In this document: piece after piece, positions 1 to 5,705 of the stretch | Layout: every line of letters starts with the position of its first letter | Position numbering within the stretch: position 1 is the stretch's first letter | Assembly: GCA_016763315.1 (NCBI GenBank) | Contig: JAESTZ010000022.1 | Span: forward strand, 1 to 33,542 | Length of the DNA stretch: 33,542 nucleotides | From: Robiginitomaculum sp. | Lineage (GTDB): Bacteria > Pseudomonadota > Alphaproteobacteria > Caulobacterales > Maricaulaceae | Direction: 5' to 3' | Translations under genes and position numbers: made by a program | The notes under the pieces: model-generated | The model's input: the letters and a program-made list of their open reading frames with translations, nothing else | The model's database searches: none | Told to the model about the DNA's origin: nothing

Positions 1-1
1 C

Positions 2-262
2 GTCTACTTCCCGGTAATGATGATGTATCTCGATGCTGATTGCGCCGAAGATATGTATAACGAATTTGTGCTGAAAATGACGGAGTTCATGAGCGCAATT
101 AAAAACCCGGAAATGCTCGCGCAATGCGTGGCCGTAAGTCGGGAAGTGATGGCAGGAAACTATTACCGGGCACTAAATACGTGCCGCAGGCTGATAGAAC
201 ATGAACAGGGAAGATTAACACATGTCACTGAACGCATACCAACAAGCGTCAAAACGGGGTGA
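2..262 (+). CDS. flbT: FlbT, flagellin synthesis regulator (C-terminal part)
   Basis: The reading frame is open from the left window edge, so only the C-terminal ~86 residues are visible. The sequence (VYFPVMMMYLDADCAEDMYNEF, then LIEHEQ near the end) matches the FlbT family, and the identification is strongly supported by flaF and flagellin genes directly downstream. In Caulobacter FlbT acts post-transcriptionally: it associates with the 5' leader of flagellin mRNA and promotes its decay until the hook is complete, with FlaF working in the opposite sense. The stop codon at 260-262 lies 41 nt inside flaF, so the two are translationally linked. The internal ATG at 17 is not the true start because homology continues upstream of it. 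Confidence 0.88.
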   Translation, partial: VYFPVMMMYLDADCAEDMYNEFVLKMTEFMSAIKNPEMLAQCVAVSREVMAGNYYRALNTCRRLIEHEQGRLTHVTERIPTSVKTG

Positions 263-629
263 GAGCCACTCAAATACTGAATACCGGTTGTTCGCGCAGG
301 TAACTCGGGCTTTGATGGACGCGCAAAGTGCACCAGAAGAGGTCTACTCAGATATTGCAGAGGCCATTGACTGGAACCGTCGGGTGTGGGGCGCAATGGC
401 TGTCGATTGCTCTCAGGCCGATAATGGTTTGCCGGAAAGCTTGCGGGCCGGAATTATTTCATTATCGATATTTATCGGTAAGCATTCCTCGGTCGCAGTG
501 CGCGATAATTCCGAGGTGGAAATCTTGATTGATCTAAACAAAACTATCATGCAAGGTCTAATCGACCAGCAAAGGTTTATCGCTCAAAATACCGAGCAAG
601 AACAAGTTCAAGTGGCCAGAAGCGCTTGA
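222..629 (+). CDS. flaF: FlaF, flagellar biosynthesis regulator
   Basis: A 135-residue protein, close to the usual size of FlaF. The FlaF signature is visible: an N-terminal AYQ segment, then EYRLFAQVTRAL, and a central WNRRVWGAMAVDC with SLRAGIISLSIFI. FlaF is a cytoplasmic factor needed for flagellin translation or secretion in Caulobacter and its relatives, acting opposite FlbT. The ATG at 222 overlaps the end of flbT by 41 nt, which suggests translational coupling and a fixed FlbT:FlaF ratio. The last ~20 residues are a Gln/Glu-rich tail with no recognisable motif. Confidence 0.9.
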   Translation: MSLNAYQQASKRGESHSNTEYRLFAQVTRALMDAQSAPEEVYSDIAEAIDWNRRVWGAMAVDCSQADNGLPESLRAGIISLSIFIGKHSSVAVRDNSEVEILIDLNKTIMQGLIDQQRFIAQNTEQEQVQVARSA

Positions 630-940
630 TTTTGTGCGGGCTTAAGCAAAAATTTTACGAAGCTTAAAATAATCCGGTTATACCTAGTCTGGAATTATAA
701 ATTCAGTGCCGTTTGCAGATTTATCTCCAAATGAACAAGAAATATTCTCAACTAGATCAAGCTGGTTTTGGTAGAAAATCCAAATAATAGAAGTATTTTG
801 TCGTTGTCAGTTAGTGCGAAAGAATTGCCGAACCAGCAATATTTGCAGGTTCCAACTTGCCGCCTATCAATTCACCTTTCATTTGTTCAAAAATACATGA
901 TAAAAATCATGTAGTTAAACGACCTACTCAACCTTCTCAT

Positions 941-956
941 TGGCCTGTGCATTGCA
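941..956 (+). promoter_or_regulatory. Sigma-54 promoter of flagellin 1
   Basis: TGGCCTGTGCATTGCA has GG (942-943) and GC (954-955) separated by exactly 10 nt, the invariant -24/-12 spacing of RpoN promoters. Transcription should begin near 967, giving a leader of about 62 nt. Two more flagellin genes in this window have the same arrangement, which makes a chance match unlikely. Confidence 0.85.
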
Positions 957-981
957 AAGCATTTGCTGGACAAGAATGTCC

Positions 982-1000
982 ACTGATCAAAATGATCAGT
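982..1000 (+). promoter_or_regulatory. Hairpin in flagellin 1 mRNA leader
   Basis: ACTGATCA-AAA-TGATCAGT is a perfect 8-bp stem with an AAA loop, lying between the predicted start of transcription (~967) and the ribosome binding site (~1014). It would be a stable structure in the mRNA leader. In Caulobacter the flagellin leader is the target of FlbT, so this is a reasonable candidate for a FlbT-responsive element; that role is inference. Confidence 0.55.
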
Positions 1001-1028
1001 TCCCTGCCAGAATGGAAGGACCCCAAAA

Positions 1029-1865
1029 ATGGCTATAATTAACTCAGTCAATACAAATTACGGGGCAGCTGTTGCCCTGCAAAACTTGTCGAAGACGAAT
1101 ATGGAATTAGGTGAAGTGCAAAATCGCATCAATACCGGCTACAAAGTCGCCTCTGCTAGAGACAATGGTGGTATATTTGCCATTGCTCAAAAGCTGCGTG
1201 GCGAAGTGGCTGGCTATAATGCGGTGCAGCAATCATTATCCAGAGTGCAATCCACAGTCGATGTCGCATCTGCGGCAGGAACTGCGGTTTCTGATCTATT
1301 GATCGAGATGAAGGAAAAGGCTTTGGCCGCTTCCGACAGCTCGCTCGATAGTGCGTCTCGTAATGCTTTGAATGAAGACTTCACAGCTTTGCGTGACCAG
1401 ATTGCTACAATTGTTAACAATGCGTCCTTCAATGGAACTAACTTGATCAATAACTCTACCGCCAGTATCGCGGCCTTGGCCAATTCTGATGGCTCGAGTG
1501 TTATGACCGTGCTTGATGAGAATTTCTCATTAGGTGGTGCCATTGTGACCATTGCTAATACAGAGGTAATTAACACAATTACCAGAGCTGCGGCTGCCGT
1601 AACCGAGATCACAACCAGCATCAATACTGTTGGTTCTGCTCTTGCTAGGTTGGGTACCAAGTCGAAAGCCCTGGAAATTCAAGCCTCATTCGTCACCAAA
1701 CTGAGCGATGAAACCACTGCCGGTATAGGTAGTTTGGTGGATGCAGATTTGGCAAAAGAAAGTGCGCGCTTGCAAGCGTTGCAAACCAAGCAGCAGCTTG
1801 GTGTGCAGGCACTCTCGATCGCTAATTCAGCACCATCTCTGATTTTATCGTTCTTTAGAGGTTAA
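1029..1865 (+). CDS. Flagellin 1 (short alphaproteobacterial type)
   Basis: A 278-residue flagellin. It has the conserved N-terminal D0/D1 helices (INSVNTNYGAAVALQNL, RINTGYKVASARDNGG) and the C-terminal D0 helix (LQALQTKQQLGVQALSIAN, ending in FFRG), joined by a short Ser/Thr/Ala-rich middle. There is no D2/D3 outer domain, as in the 25-29 kDa Caulobacter flagellins. The protein is exported through the flagellar type III apparatus and polymerises into the filament. The start is supported by GGAAGGA about 8 nt upstream. It is transcribed from the sigma-54 promoter at 941-956 and ends at the terminator at 1874-1915. It is very similar to flagellin 2, indicating a recent duplication. Confidence 0.96.
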   Translation: MAIINSVNTNYGAAVALQNLSKTNMELGEVQNRINTGYKVASARDNGGIFAIAQKLRGEVAGYNAVQQSLSRVQSTVDVASAAGTAVSDLLIEMKEKALAASDSSLDSASRNALNEDFTALRDQIATIVNNASFNGTNLINNSTASIAALANSDGSSVMTVLDENFSLGGAIVTIANTEVINTITRAAAAVTEITTSINTVGSALARLGTKSKALEIQASFVTKLSDETTAGIGSLVDADLAKESARLQALQTKQQLGVQALSIANSAPSLILSFFRG

Positions 1866-1873
1866 ACGGCAGG

Positions 1874-1915
1874 CGGGAGACGAACGTAACATATACGTCT
1901 CCCGTCACCTTTTTT
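1874..1915 (+). terminator. Rho-independent terminator of flagellin 1
   Basis: A 9-bp perfect stem CGGGAGACG (1874-1882) / CGTCTCCCG (1896-1904), then a run of six T (1910-1915), 9 nt after the flagellin 1 stop codon. Confidence 0.85.
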
Positions 1916-2106
1916 CCGCAGGTTTGTTATGACTTTGATAACCATAAAACTGGGCAAAAACCCGCCAATCGGGAACATATTGCCGCGTCGTTTATTCAGC
2001 GTCGGCACAATTTGCCGTGCCAGAATGAAACACTAAAAATAATCAACAAAAATTCTTTCTTTGAATCAGAAGGTTAACCGAACCAAGAGGTCGATGCCTC
2101 TCTGTT

Positions 2107-2122
2107 TGGCCTTGGGCTTGCA
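2107..2122 (+). promoter_or_regulatory. Sigma-54 promoter of flagellin 2
   Basis: TGGCCTTGGGCTTGCA has GG (2108-2109) and GC (2120-2121) 10 nt apart. It differs from the flagellin 1 promoter at only a few spacer positions. The expected transcription start is about 2133, giving a leader of ~67 nt. The rest of the 334-base gap 1866-2199 holds the terminator of flagellin 1 and no gene. Confidence 0.86.
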
Positions 2123-2133
2123 AAGGGTTTTGT

Positions 2134-2165
2134 GGGTCAAAGACCCCCGCCCGCGCAAAATGCGC
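2134..2165 (+). promoter_or_regulatory. Two small hairpins in flagellin 2 mRNA leader
   Basis: GGGTC-AAA-GACCC (2134-2146) and GCGCA-AAA-TGCGC (2153-2165) are perfect 5-bp stems, both with an AAA loop, placed at the very start of the predicted transcript. The AAA loop is shared with the leader hairpin of flagellin 1 although the stem sequences differ. A role in FlbT/FlaF control of translation or mRNA stability is inference. Confidence 0.5.
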
Positions 2166-2199
2166 ATCCGCGGTAACCTTAAAAAGGAAGGGCCAAGAA

Positions 2200-3024
2200 A
2201 TGGCTTCTATAAACACAAACATGGGTGCGCTTATCGCACTGCAAAACCTCAATAATACAAATAGTCAGCTTAGCACAGTTCAAAAACGGATTAGTACCGG
2301 CTTAAAAGTCGCCGATGCCCGTGATAATGGCGGCGCTTTTGCGATTGCTCAGAAATTGCGCGGCGAAGTTGCCGGCTTTAATGCTGTTCAAGGCTCTTTG
2401 TCTCGTGTTCAGTCAACTGTAGATGTGGCATCTGCCGCTGGTACTGCAGTTTCTGATCTTTTGATCGAACTAAAAGAAAAAGCCTTAGCGTCTTCTGATA
2501 CTTCGCTGGATGCTGCTTCTCGTACTGCTTTGAACGAAGACTTTGTTGCTCTGCGTGATCAGATCGATACAATTGTCAGCAATGCGTCATTCAATGGAAC
2601 TAACTTGATCAACAACTCTACTGCTAGTATTGCGGCCTTGGCCAATTCTGATGGTTCATCTGTGATCACAGTATTGGATGAAAACCTTTCATTGGGTGGC
2701 TCTATTGTCACGATTGCTGACACAGCATCGATTAACACAGTAACCAGAGCTGCTGCAGCTGTGACTGCCATTACGACTAGTATCAACAATGTTGGTGCGT
2801 CATTGGCTCGTCTTGGTACCAAATCGAAAGCTTTGGAGATTCAGTCTACATTCGTAACCAAACTGTCTGATGCCACAACTGCTGGTATTGGTAACTTGGT
2901 CGATGCGGATCTGGCCAAGGAAAGTGCAAACTTGCAAGCCTTGCAAGTCAAGCAGCAATTGGGTGTACAAGCGCTTTCAATAGCTAATTCAGCACCTAGC
3001 TTGGTACTTGGATTCTTCCGCTAA
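2200..3024 (+). CDS. Flagellin 2 (short alphaproteobacterial type)
   Basis: A 274-residue flagellin with the start SINTNMGALIALQNLNNTN and the C-terminal helix LQALQVKQQLGVQALSIAN ending in GFFR. Most of the protein is identical or nearly so to flagellin 1, including the central TNLINNSTASIAALANSDG stretch, so the two are paralogues from a tandem duplication. Divergence is concentrated in the first 25 residues and in the Ser/Thr-rich middle. The start is set by AAGGAAGGG just upstream of the ATG. It has its own sigma-54 promoter (2107-2122) and its own terminator (3038-3104), so it is probably transcribed separately from flagellin 1. It is a filament subunit. Confidence 0.96.
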   Translation: MASINTNMGALIALQNLNNTNSQLSTVQKRISTGLKVADARDNGGAFAIAQKLRGEVAGFNAVQGSLSRVQSTVDVASAAGTAVSDLLIELKEKALASSDTSLDAASRTALNEDFVALRDQIDTIVSNASFNGTNLINNSTASIAALANSDGSSVITVLDENLSLGGSIVTIADTASINTVTRAAAAVTAITTSINNVGASLARLGTKSKALEIQSTFVTKLSDATTAGIGNLVDADLAKESANLQALQVKQQLGVQALSIANSAPSLVLGFFR

Positions 3025-3037
3025 ACTTCAAAGGATA

Positions 3038-3104
3038 GGGGATTGGTAATAGCGAAACACCGGGGTCCTTCGTTTCGCAAAATACCAATCCCCACCTACT
3101 TTTT
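3038..3104 (+). terminator. Large terminator of flagellin 2
   Basis: A long hairpin: outer stem GGGGATTGGTA (3038-3048) with TACCAATCCCC (3083-3093), and an inner stem GCGAAAC (3052-3058) with GTTTCGC (3072-3078). It is followed by a short T run (3100-3104). It starts 14 nt after the flagellin 2 stop codon. Confidence 0.82.
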
Positions 3105-3184
3105 CGATCCAACAAGCTTGCGGGTTAGAAGACAAGCGGGTCGGAATTAAACGGGGAGACGTTTGCAATGCAGGCGTAAGATTG

Positions 3185-3544
3185 ATGAAAACCCAGTTAG
3201 GATCAGGCTCTGGATTTGTGCATGAGGCAACTGTTGTCGGTAATGCTGCAAAATCCTCAAACCAAACAGCGGGAGCGGTACAGCCGGTCGCGTCGCCTGG
3301 TGCAACAGGCGATCATAAGGGTTCACCAGAATCAAAAGAGAAACCGGAAAAGCCAAAACACCCAGCATTAGAAAACAATGCCAGACTGGCAATAGAAAAA
3401 GATCATGAAACCGGTAAGTACGTTTATAAGTCTGTTAATCGTGAAACTGGCGAAGTGATCAAACAATGGCCACGAGAAAAAATGCTAAAAGCTATTGCCG
3501 CTTATAAGAATACATCAGGGTTGATTATTGATAGAAAAGTATAA
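3185..3544 (+). CDS. flaG: FlaG family flagellar protein
   Basis: A 119-residue protein. The N-terminal half is low-complexity (Gly, Ala, Ser, Pro, Lys; SKEKPEKPKHPALE). The C-terminal half matches the FlaG domain: LAIEKDHETGKYVYKSVNRETGEVIKQWP followed by a helix and LIIDRKV. FlaG proteins are found beside flagellin genes and influence filament length; the biochemical role is not settled. The frame can begin at TTG 3182 or ATG 3185; ATG is chosen. Its own promoter is uncertain because a terminator separates it from flagellin 2. A loose GG-N10-GC match at 3153-3166 would leave almost no leader. It lies between flagellins 2 and 3, supporting a filament-related role. Confidence 0.85.
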   Translation: MKTQLGSGSGFVHEATVVGNAAKSSNQTAGAVQPVASPGATGDHKGSPESKEKPEKPKHPALENNARLAIEKDHETGKYVYKSVNRETGEVIKQWPREKMLKAIAAYKNTSGLIIDRKV

Positions 3545-3715
3545 TTGTAAAAGACCAAGCTTGGTGCTGAGCGCTATGCTAAGTCGATTATTACCCGGCA
3601 ATTGTGTCCACCAAAGGATCTAACGGGCGGAATACATTTCCTGCAATTTTTAGTGCAACTTTTGCAAATCTCCATAAACTTTTGAAATATAAGTGTAAAT
3701 TAAATTAACCATGTT

Positions 3716-3730
3716 TGGCACAAGCCTTGC
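3716..3730 (+). promoter_or_regulatory. Sigma-54 promoter of flagellin 3
   Basis: TGGCACAAGCCTTGC is nearly the ideal RpoN consensus, with GG (3717-3718) and GC (3729-3730) 10 nt apart. Predicted transcription start is about 3742 and the leader about 59 nt to the ATG at 3801. A 9-bp inverted repeat, GGTAATCAT (3734-3742) and ATGATTACC (3780-3788), straddles the predicted start site. Its left arm would lie mostly upstream of the transcript, so it is more likely a DNA element than an RNA hairpin. Confidence 0.87.
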
Positions 3731-3800
3731 GTTGGTAATCATGAAGCCTAAGGCCAGAATTTCCTTACGGCATTAGAAAATGATTACCGGAGTTAATCCA

Positions 3801-4634
3801 ATGACCTTAAGTGTCCAAACAAACAGATCAGCATTGATTGCCTTGCAACAGCTAAATGGAACCAATGCCCAGCTTGATAGAACCCAAAGCAGGATCAGCA
3901 CTGGTTTGAAAGTGCAAGGCGCCAAAGACAATGCCGCGGTATATGCGGTTGCCCAAGGGCTACGAGCTGATATTGGCGGTTATGGTGCAGTTGCTACATC
4001 GCTTGATCGGGCATCAAGTATCGGCAATGTGGCATTATCAGCCGGCGAGTCGATCTCGGATTTATTGATTCAAATGCGCGAAAAGGCAACTGCTGCTTCG
4101 GATGTTTCAATCGATACATTTACTCGCCGAGCATATGATTCTGATTTTAAGGCGTTGATTTCCCAAGTTCAAACTATTCTGGCAAATGCGGAATTTGACG
4201 GGGCTAATATAATTGATAGCTCCAATTCACCGGGAATTGGCTTTCTAGCTGATGCTGATGGTGTCAGAACCTTGACTTTAGGGACACAGAACATGTCATT
4301 TGGTGGCTCGATCTTGACGTTAGCAGCAACAGCTAGTTTGGGTACACAAACTTTAGCCGCTGGTTTGGTGGCGACTTTGAAAACTAGCCTAGACAATGTC
4401 AATCAGGCACTGGCAAGGCTTGGCTCGGATGTCAAAAAACTCGAAGCACATAATATTTTTGTTACCAAGCTGACAGATGCCCTAGAAGTTGGTGTTGGTA
4501 ATTTAGTTGATGCGGATCTGGCCAAAGAAAGTGCCACATTGCAGGCATTGCAAATTAAACAACAATTGGGAGTGCAAGCATTGTCGATTGCTAACTCCCG
4601 TCCGCAAATAATCCTGTCCCTGTTCCAAGGCTAA
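3801..4634 (+). CDS. Flagellin 3 (divergent paralogue)
   Basis: A 277-residue flagellin starting MTLSVQTNRSALIALQQLN and ending LQALQIKQQLGVQALSIANSR...LFQG. The D0/D1 terminal helices are clear, but the rest is markedly diverged from flagellins 1 and 2, including a YAVAQGLRADIGGYGAV segment where the others have FAIAQKLRGEVAG. It is probably a specialised filament subunit, for example for a defined filament segment, as in multi-flagellin Caulobacterales. The ATG at 3801 is chosen because GGAG sits 8 nt upstream and the protein then begins like other flagellins. An in-frame ATG at 3780 would add seven residues. It has its own sigma-54 promoter and terminator. Confidence 0.94.
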   Translation: MTLSVQTNRSALIALQQLNGTNAQLDRTQSRISTGLKVQGAKDNAAVYAVAQGLRADIGGYGAVATSLDRASSIGNVALSAGESISDLLIQMREKATAASDVSIDTFTRRAYDSDFKALISQVQTILANAEFDGANIIDSSNSPGIGFLADADGVRTLTLGTQNMSFGGSILTLAATASLGTQTLAAGLVATLKTSLDNVNQALARLGSDVKKLEAHNIFVTKLTDALEVGVGNLVDADLAKESATLQALQIKQQLGVQALSIANSRPQIILSLFQG

Positions 4635-4674
4635 TATAAGTCTAAAGGGACAATCCGCCCGAGACGGCGTTGGG

Positions 4675-4716
4675 CCCGGCGCATTGGTGAAATTCATCAA
4701 TGCGTCGGGATTTTTT
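4675..4716 (+). terminator. Rho-independent terminator of flagellin 3
   Basis: A 16-bp stem between 4675-4690 (starting CCCGGCGCATTGG) and 4694-4709 (ending AATGCGTCGGG), with only two G-T wobble pairs and a 3-nt loop, followed by a run of six T (4711-4716). Confidence 0.9.
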
Positions 4717-4741
4717 ATGCGAATTTTACAAATGGAATTAG

Positions 4742-4850
4742 GTATACTCAAAACTTAAATTAAACAGTATTTTGAGTATACTTTATCTTCGTGATCCATC
4801 AACTTAACCAAAAACTGGTGTTCACTTTTTGGATCGATGGAGTATGATTC
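4742..4850 (+). repeat. 109-bp hairpin-tail repeat, copy A
   Basis: It starts with a perfect 12-bp inverted repeat, GTATACTCAAAA (4742-4753) / TTTTGAGTATAC (4770-4781), and continues into a conserved tail containing CACTTTTTGG and GATCGATGGAGT. Two more copies in the same orientation lie at 26119-26227 and 27827-27935. The tail resembles the AAACCGGTnnCCACTTTT intergenic motif common in alphaproteobacteria. It lies in the gene-free region 4635-5705, just after the flagellin 3 terminator. Confidence 0.85.
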
Positions 4851-4910
4851 TAAGAACCTTGCAAATAAAACGTTGGCACTGTTTTGGGCATTTTCCCCGG
4901 TGGATAAAAT

Positions 4911-5310
4911 TTAAAAAAGCTCGGCGAGCAAAAACCATTGTTTCGCCAAAAGCTTTATAAAACTATGAGAAAAGCCCACATTTCATTAAGTTTGCTACGT
5001 ATTAACAATGTCAAACAGCCGCAAATGAACATGTGATGGCCATTTGCAACACCATTATAGCAAGCAAGGGTGTTACGGGCATTCTTGCAACTTATCCCCG
5101 CTCTTTCAGTGCAAACAAGTGCAATTAAGTGCTAATTCTTTGGCAATTACCCCTCATTTTATGGGTAGTCTTTGCCAATGATTGCTAATTGAGTGTCAAC
5201 GAGCATTTGCCAACAAAAGTGTATGCGGTTTTGTGGTGAGCAAATGCGACCACTAAAGAAATGCATTGCAAATGAGACCCTTGTTCACCCTCCTCTTTTG
5301 TCTCGCGGTC
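4911..5310 (+). repeat. Long structured intergenic repeat, copy 1 (interrupted)
   Basis: This stretch matches 33102-33440 near the right window edge. From about 4981 to 5200 the two align without gaps (constant offset 28190), sharing AAACAGCCGCAAA, ACCATTATAGCAAGC, CTTATCCCC and TTTGCCAATG. Inside it are stems GCAAATG (5021-5027) / CATTTGC (5041-5047) and CAAG (5061-5064) / CTTG (5084-5087). Copy 1 is interrupted at 5201-5270 by a different repeat module that copy 2 lacks, after which the shared AGACCCTTGTTCACCC and TTTTGTCTCGCGG resume. No coding potential is evident. It could be a non-autonomous mobile element or a structured RNA; I cannot decide from sequence alone. Confidence 0.75.
5201..5270 (+). 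repeat. GAGCATTT...AAAAGTGTATGCGGTTTT module, copy 1
   Basis: It begins GAGCATTTGCC and carries ACAAAAGTGTATGCGGTTTT and AAATGCGACCACTAAA. The same module recurs at 22577-22650. It interrupts the longer repeat at 4911-5310. Sequences of the GAGCATTTCCAGCAAAAGTG...GCGGTTTT type are widespread between genes in alphaproteobacteria. Confidence 0.8.
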
Positions 5311-5335
5311 ACACTTAAGCGTAAAAGCCCAACAA

Positions 5336-5535
5336 CCGTCACTCCGGCGAAAGCCGGAGTCCATCCCTGTAATCTCAACACCAAGATCAGTCGATAATTA
5401 TCCACCATTACTCCTCGCACCACCCGCAAGGCTGGATTCCGGCCCGTCCTCAAGTAGCGAAGCGATAGGACAACAAAGAGTCCCGGAATGACGGACGTGG
5501 TGAAAACTAGATCACCCGAATAAATCGGGTGATGA
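5336..5535 (+). repeat. Cluster of short palindromic elements
   Basis: Three hairpins in a row: ACTCCGGC-GAAA-GCCGGAGT (5341-5360); a nested pair ATTCCGG (5436-5442) / CCGGAAT (5483-5489) enclosing GTCCT (5446-5450) / AGGAC (5467-5471); and ATCACCCGA-ATAAA-TCGGGTGAT (5511-5533). The CCGTCACTCCGG and CCCGGAATGACGG ends are typical of short dispersed palindromes in alphaproteobacterial intergenic DNA. A long open frame on the minus strand here (5253-5615) follows the repeats and is not a gene. Confidence 0.75.
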
Positions 5536-5705
5536 CAGTGGGCGGTAGGAGGAAACCAGTCTTTGACCCCACAAGTGGTGGCAGGTGACGGTGGAACAAT
5601 CGAATAGGGGCGCAAATTAACAATAAACTACAATCTCGATTTACCGCTCTGGCAAGTTTTGTTTTTTGCCGGTAGTATGGCCACAAGAAATCAAGGGAGC
5701 GAGTA

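Larger units (their letters stand above)
630..1028 (+). promoter_or_regulatory. Leader/promoter region of flagellin 1
   Basis: This 399-base gap between flaF and flagellin 1 has no convincing gene; the small ORF at 857-1042 runs through the promoter and ribosome binding site and has no recognisable protein features. It holds a perfect hairpin TACATGAT-AAAA-ATCATGTA (894-913), the sigma-54 promoter at 941-956, a second perfect hairpin in the transcribed leader (982-1000), and a GGAAGGA ribosome binding site at about 1014-1020. The rest (630-890) is AT-rich with nothing I can identify. Confidence 0.6.

Noticed and set aside
857-1042. 61-aa ORF before flagellin 1
   Set aside because: It runs across the sigma-54 promoter, the leader hairpin and the flagellin start; no protein features.
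1214-1660. 148-aa minus-strand ORF in flagellin 1, and the like in flagellin 2 (2559-2822)
   Set aside because: Shadow of the Ala/Ser/Thr-rich flagellin codons; hydrophobic composition is a by-product.
3153-3166. GG-N10-GC match before flaG
   Set aside because: The -24 and -12 surroundings are poor and transcription would start within a few bases of the flaG start codon.
5091-5100. CTTATCCCC as a DnaA box in the long repeat
   Set aside because: The consensus TTATCCACA is not matched and there is no cluster of boxes, so no origin is claimed.
5253-5615. 120-aa minus-strand ORF
   Set aside because: It reads through the palindromic repeat cluster and its sequence reflects the repeats, with no domain or ribosome binding site.
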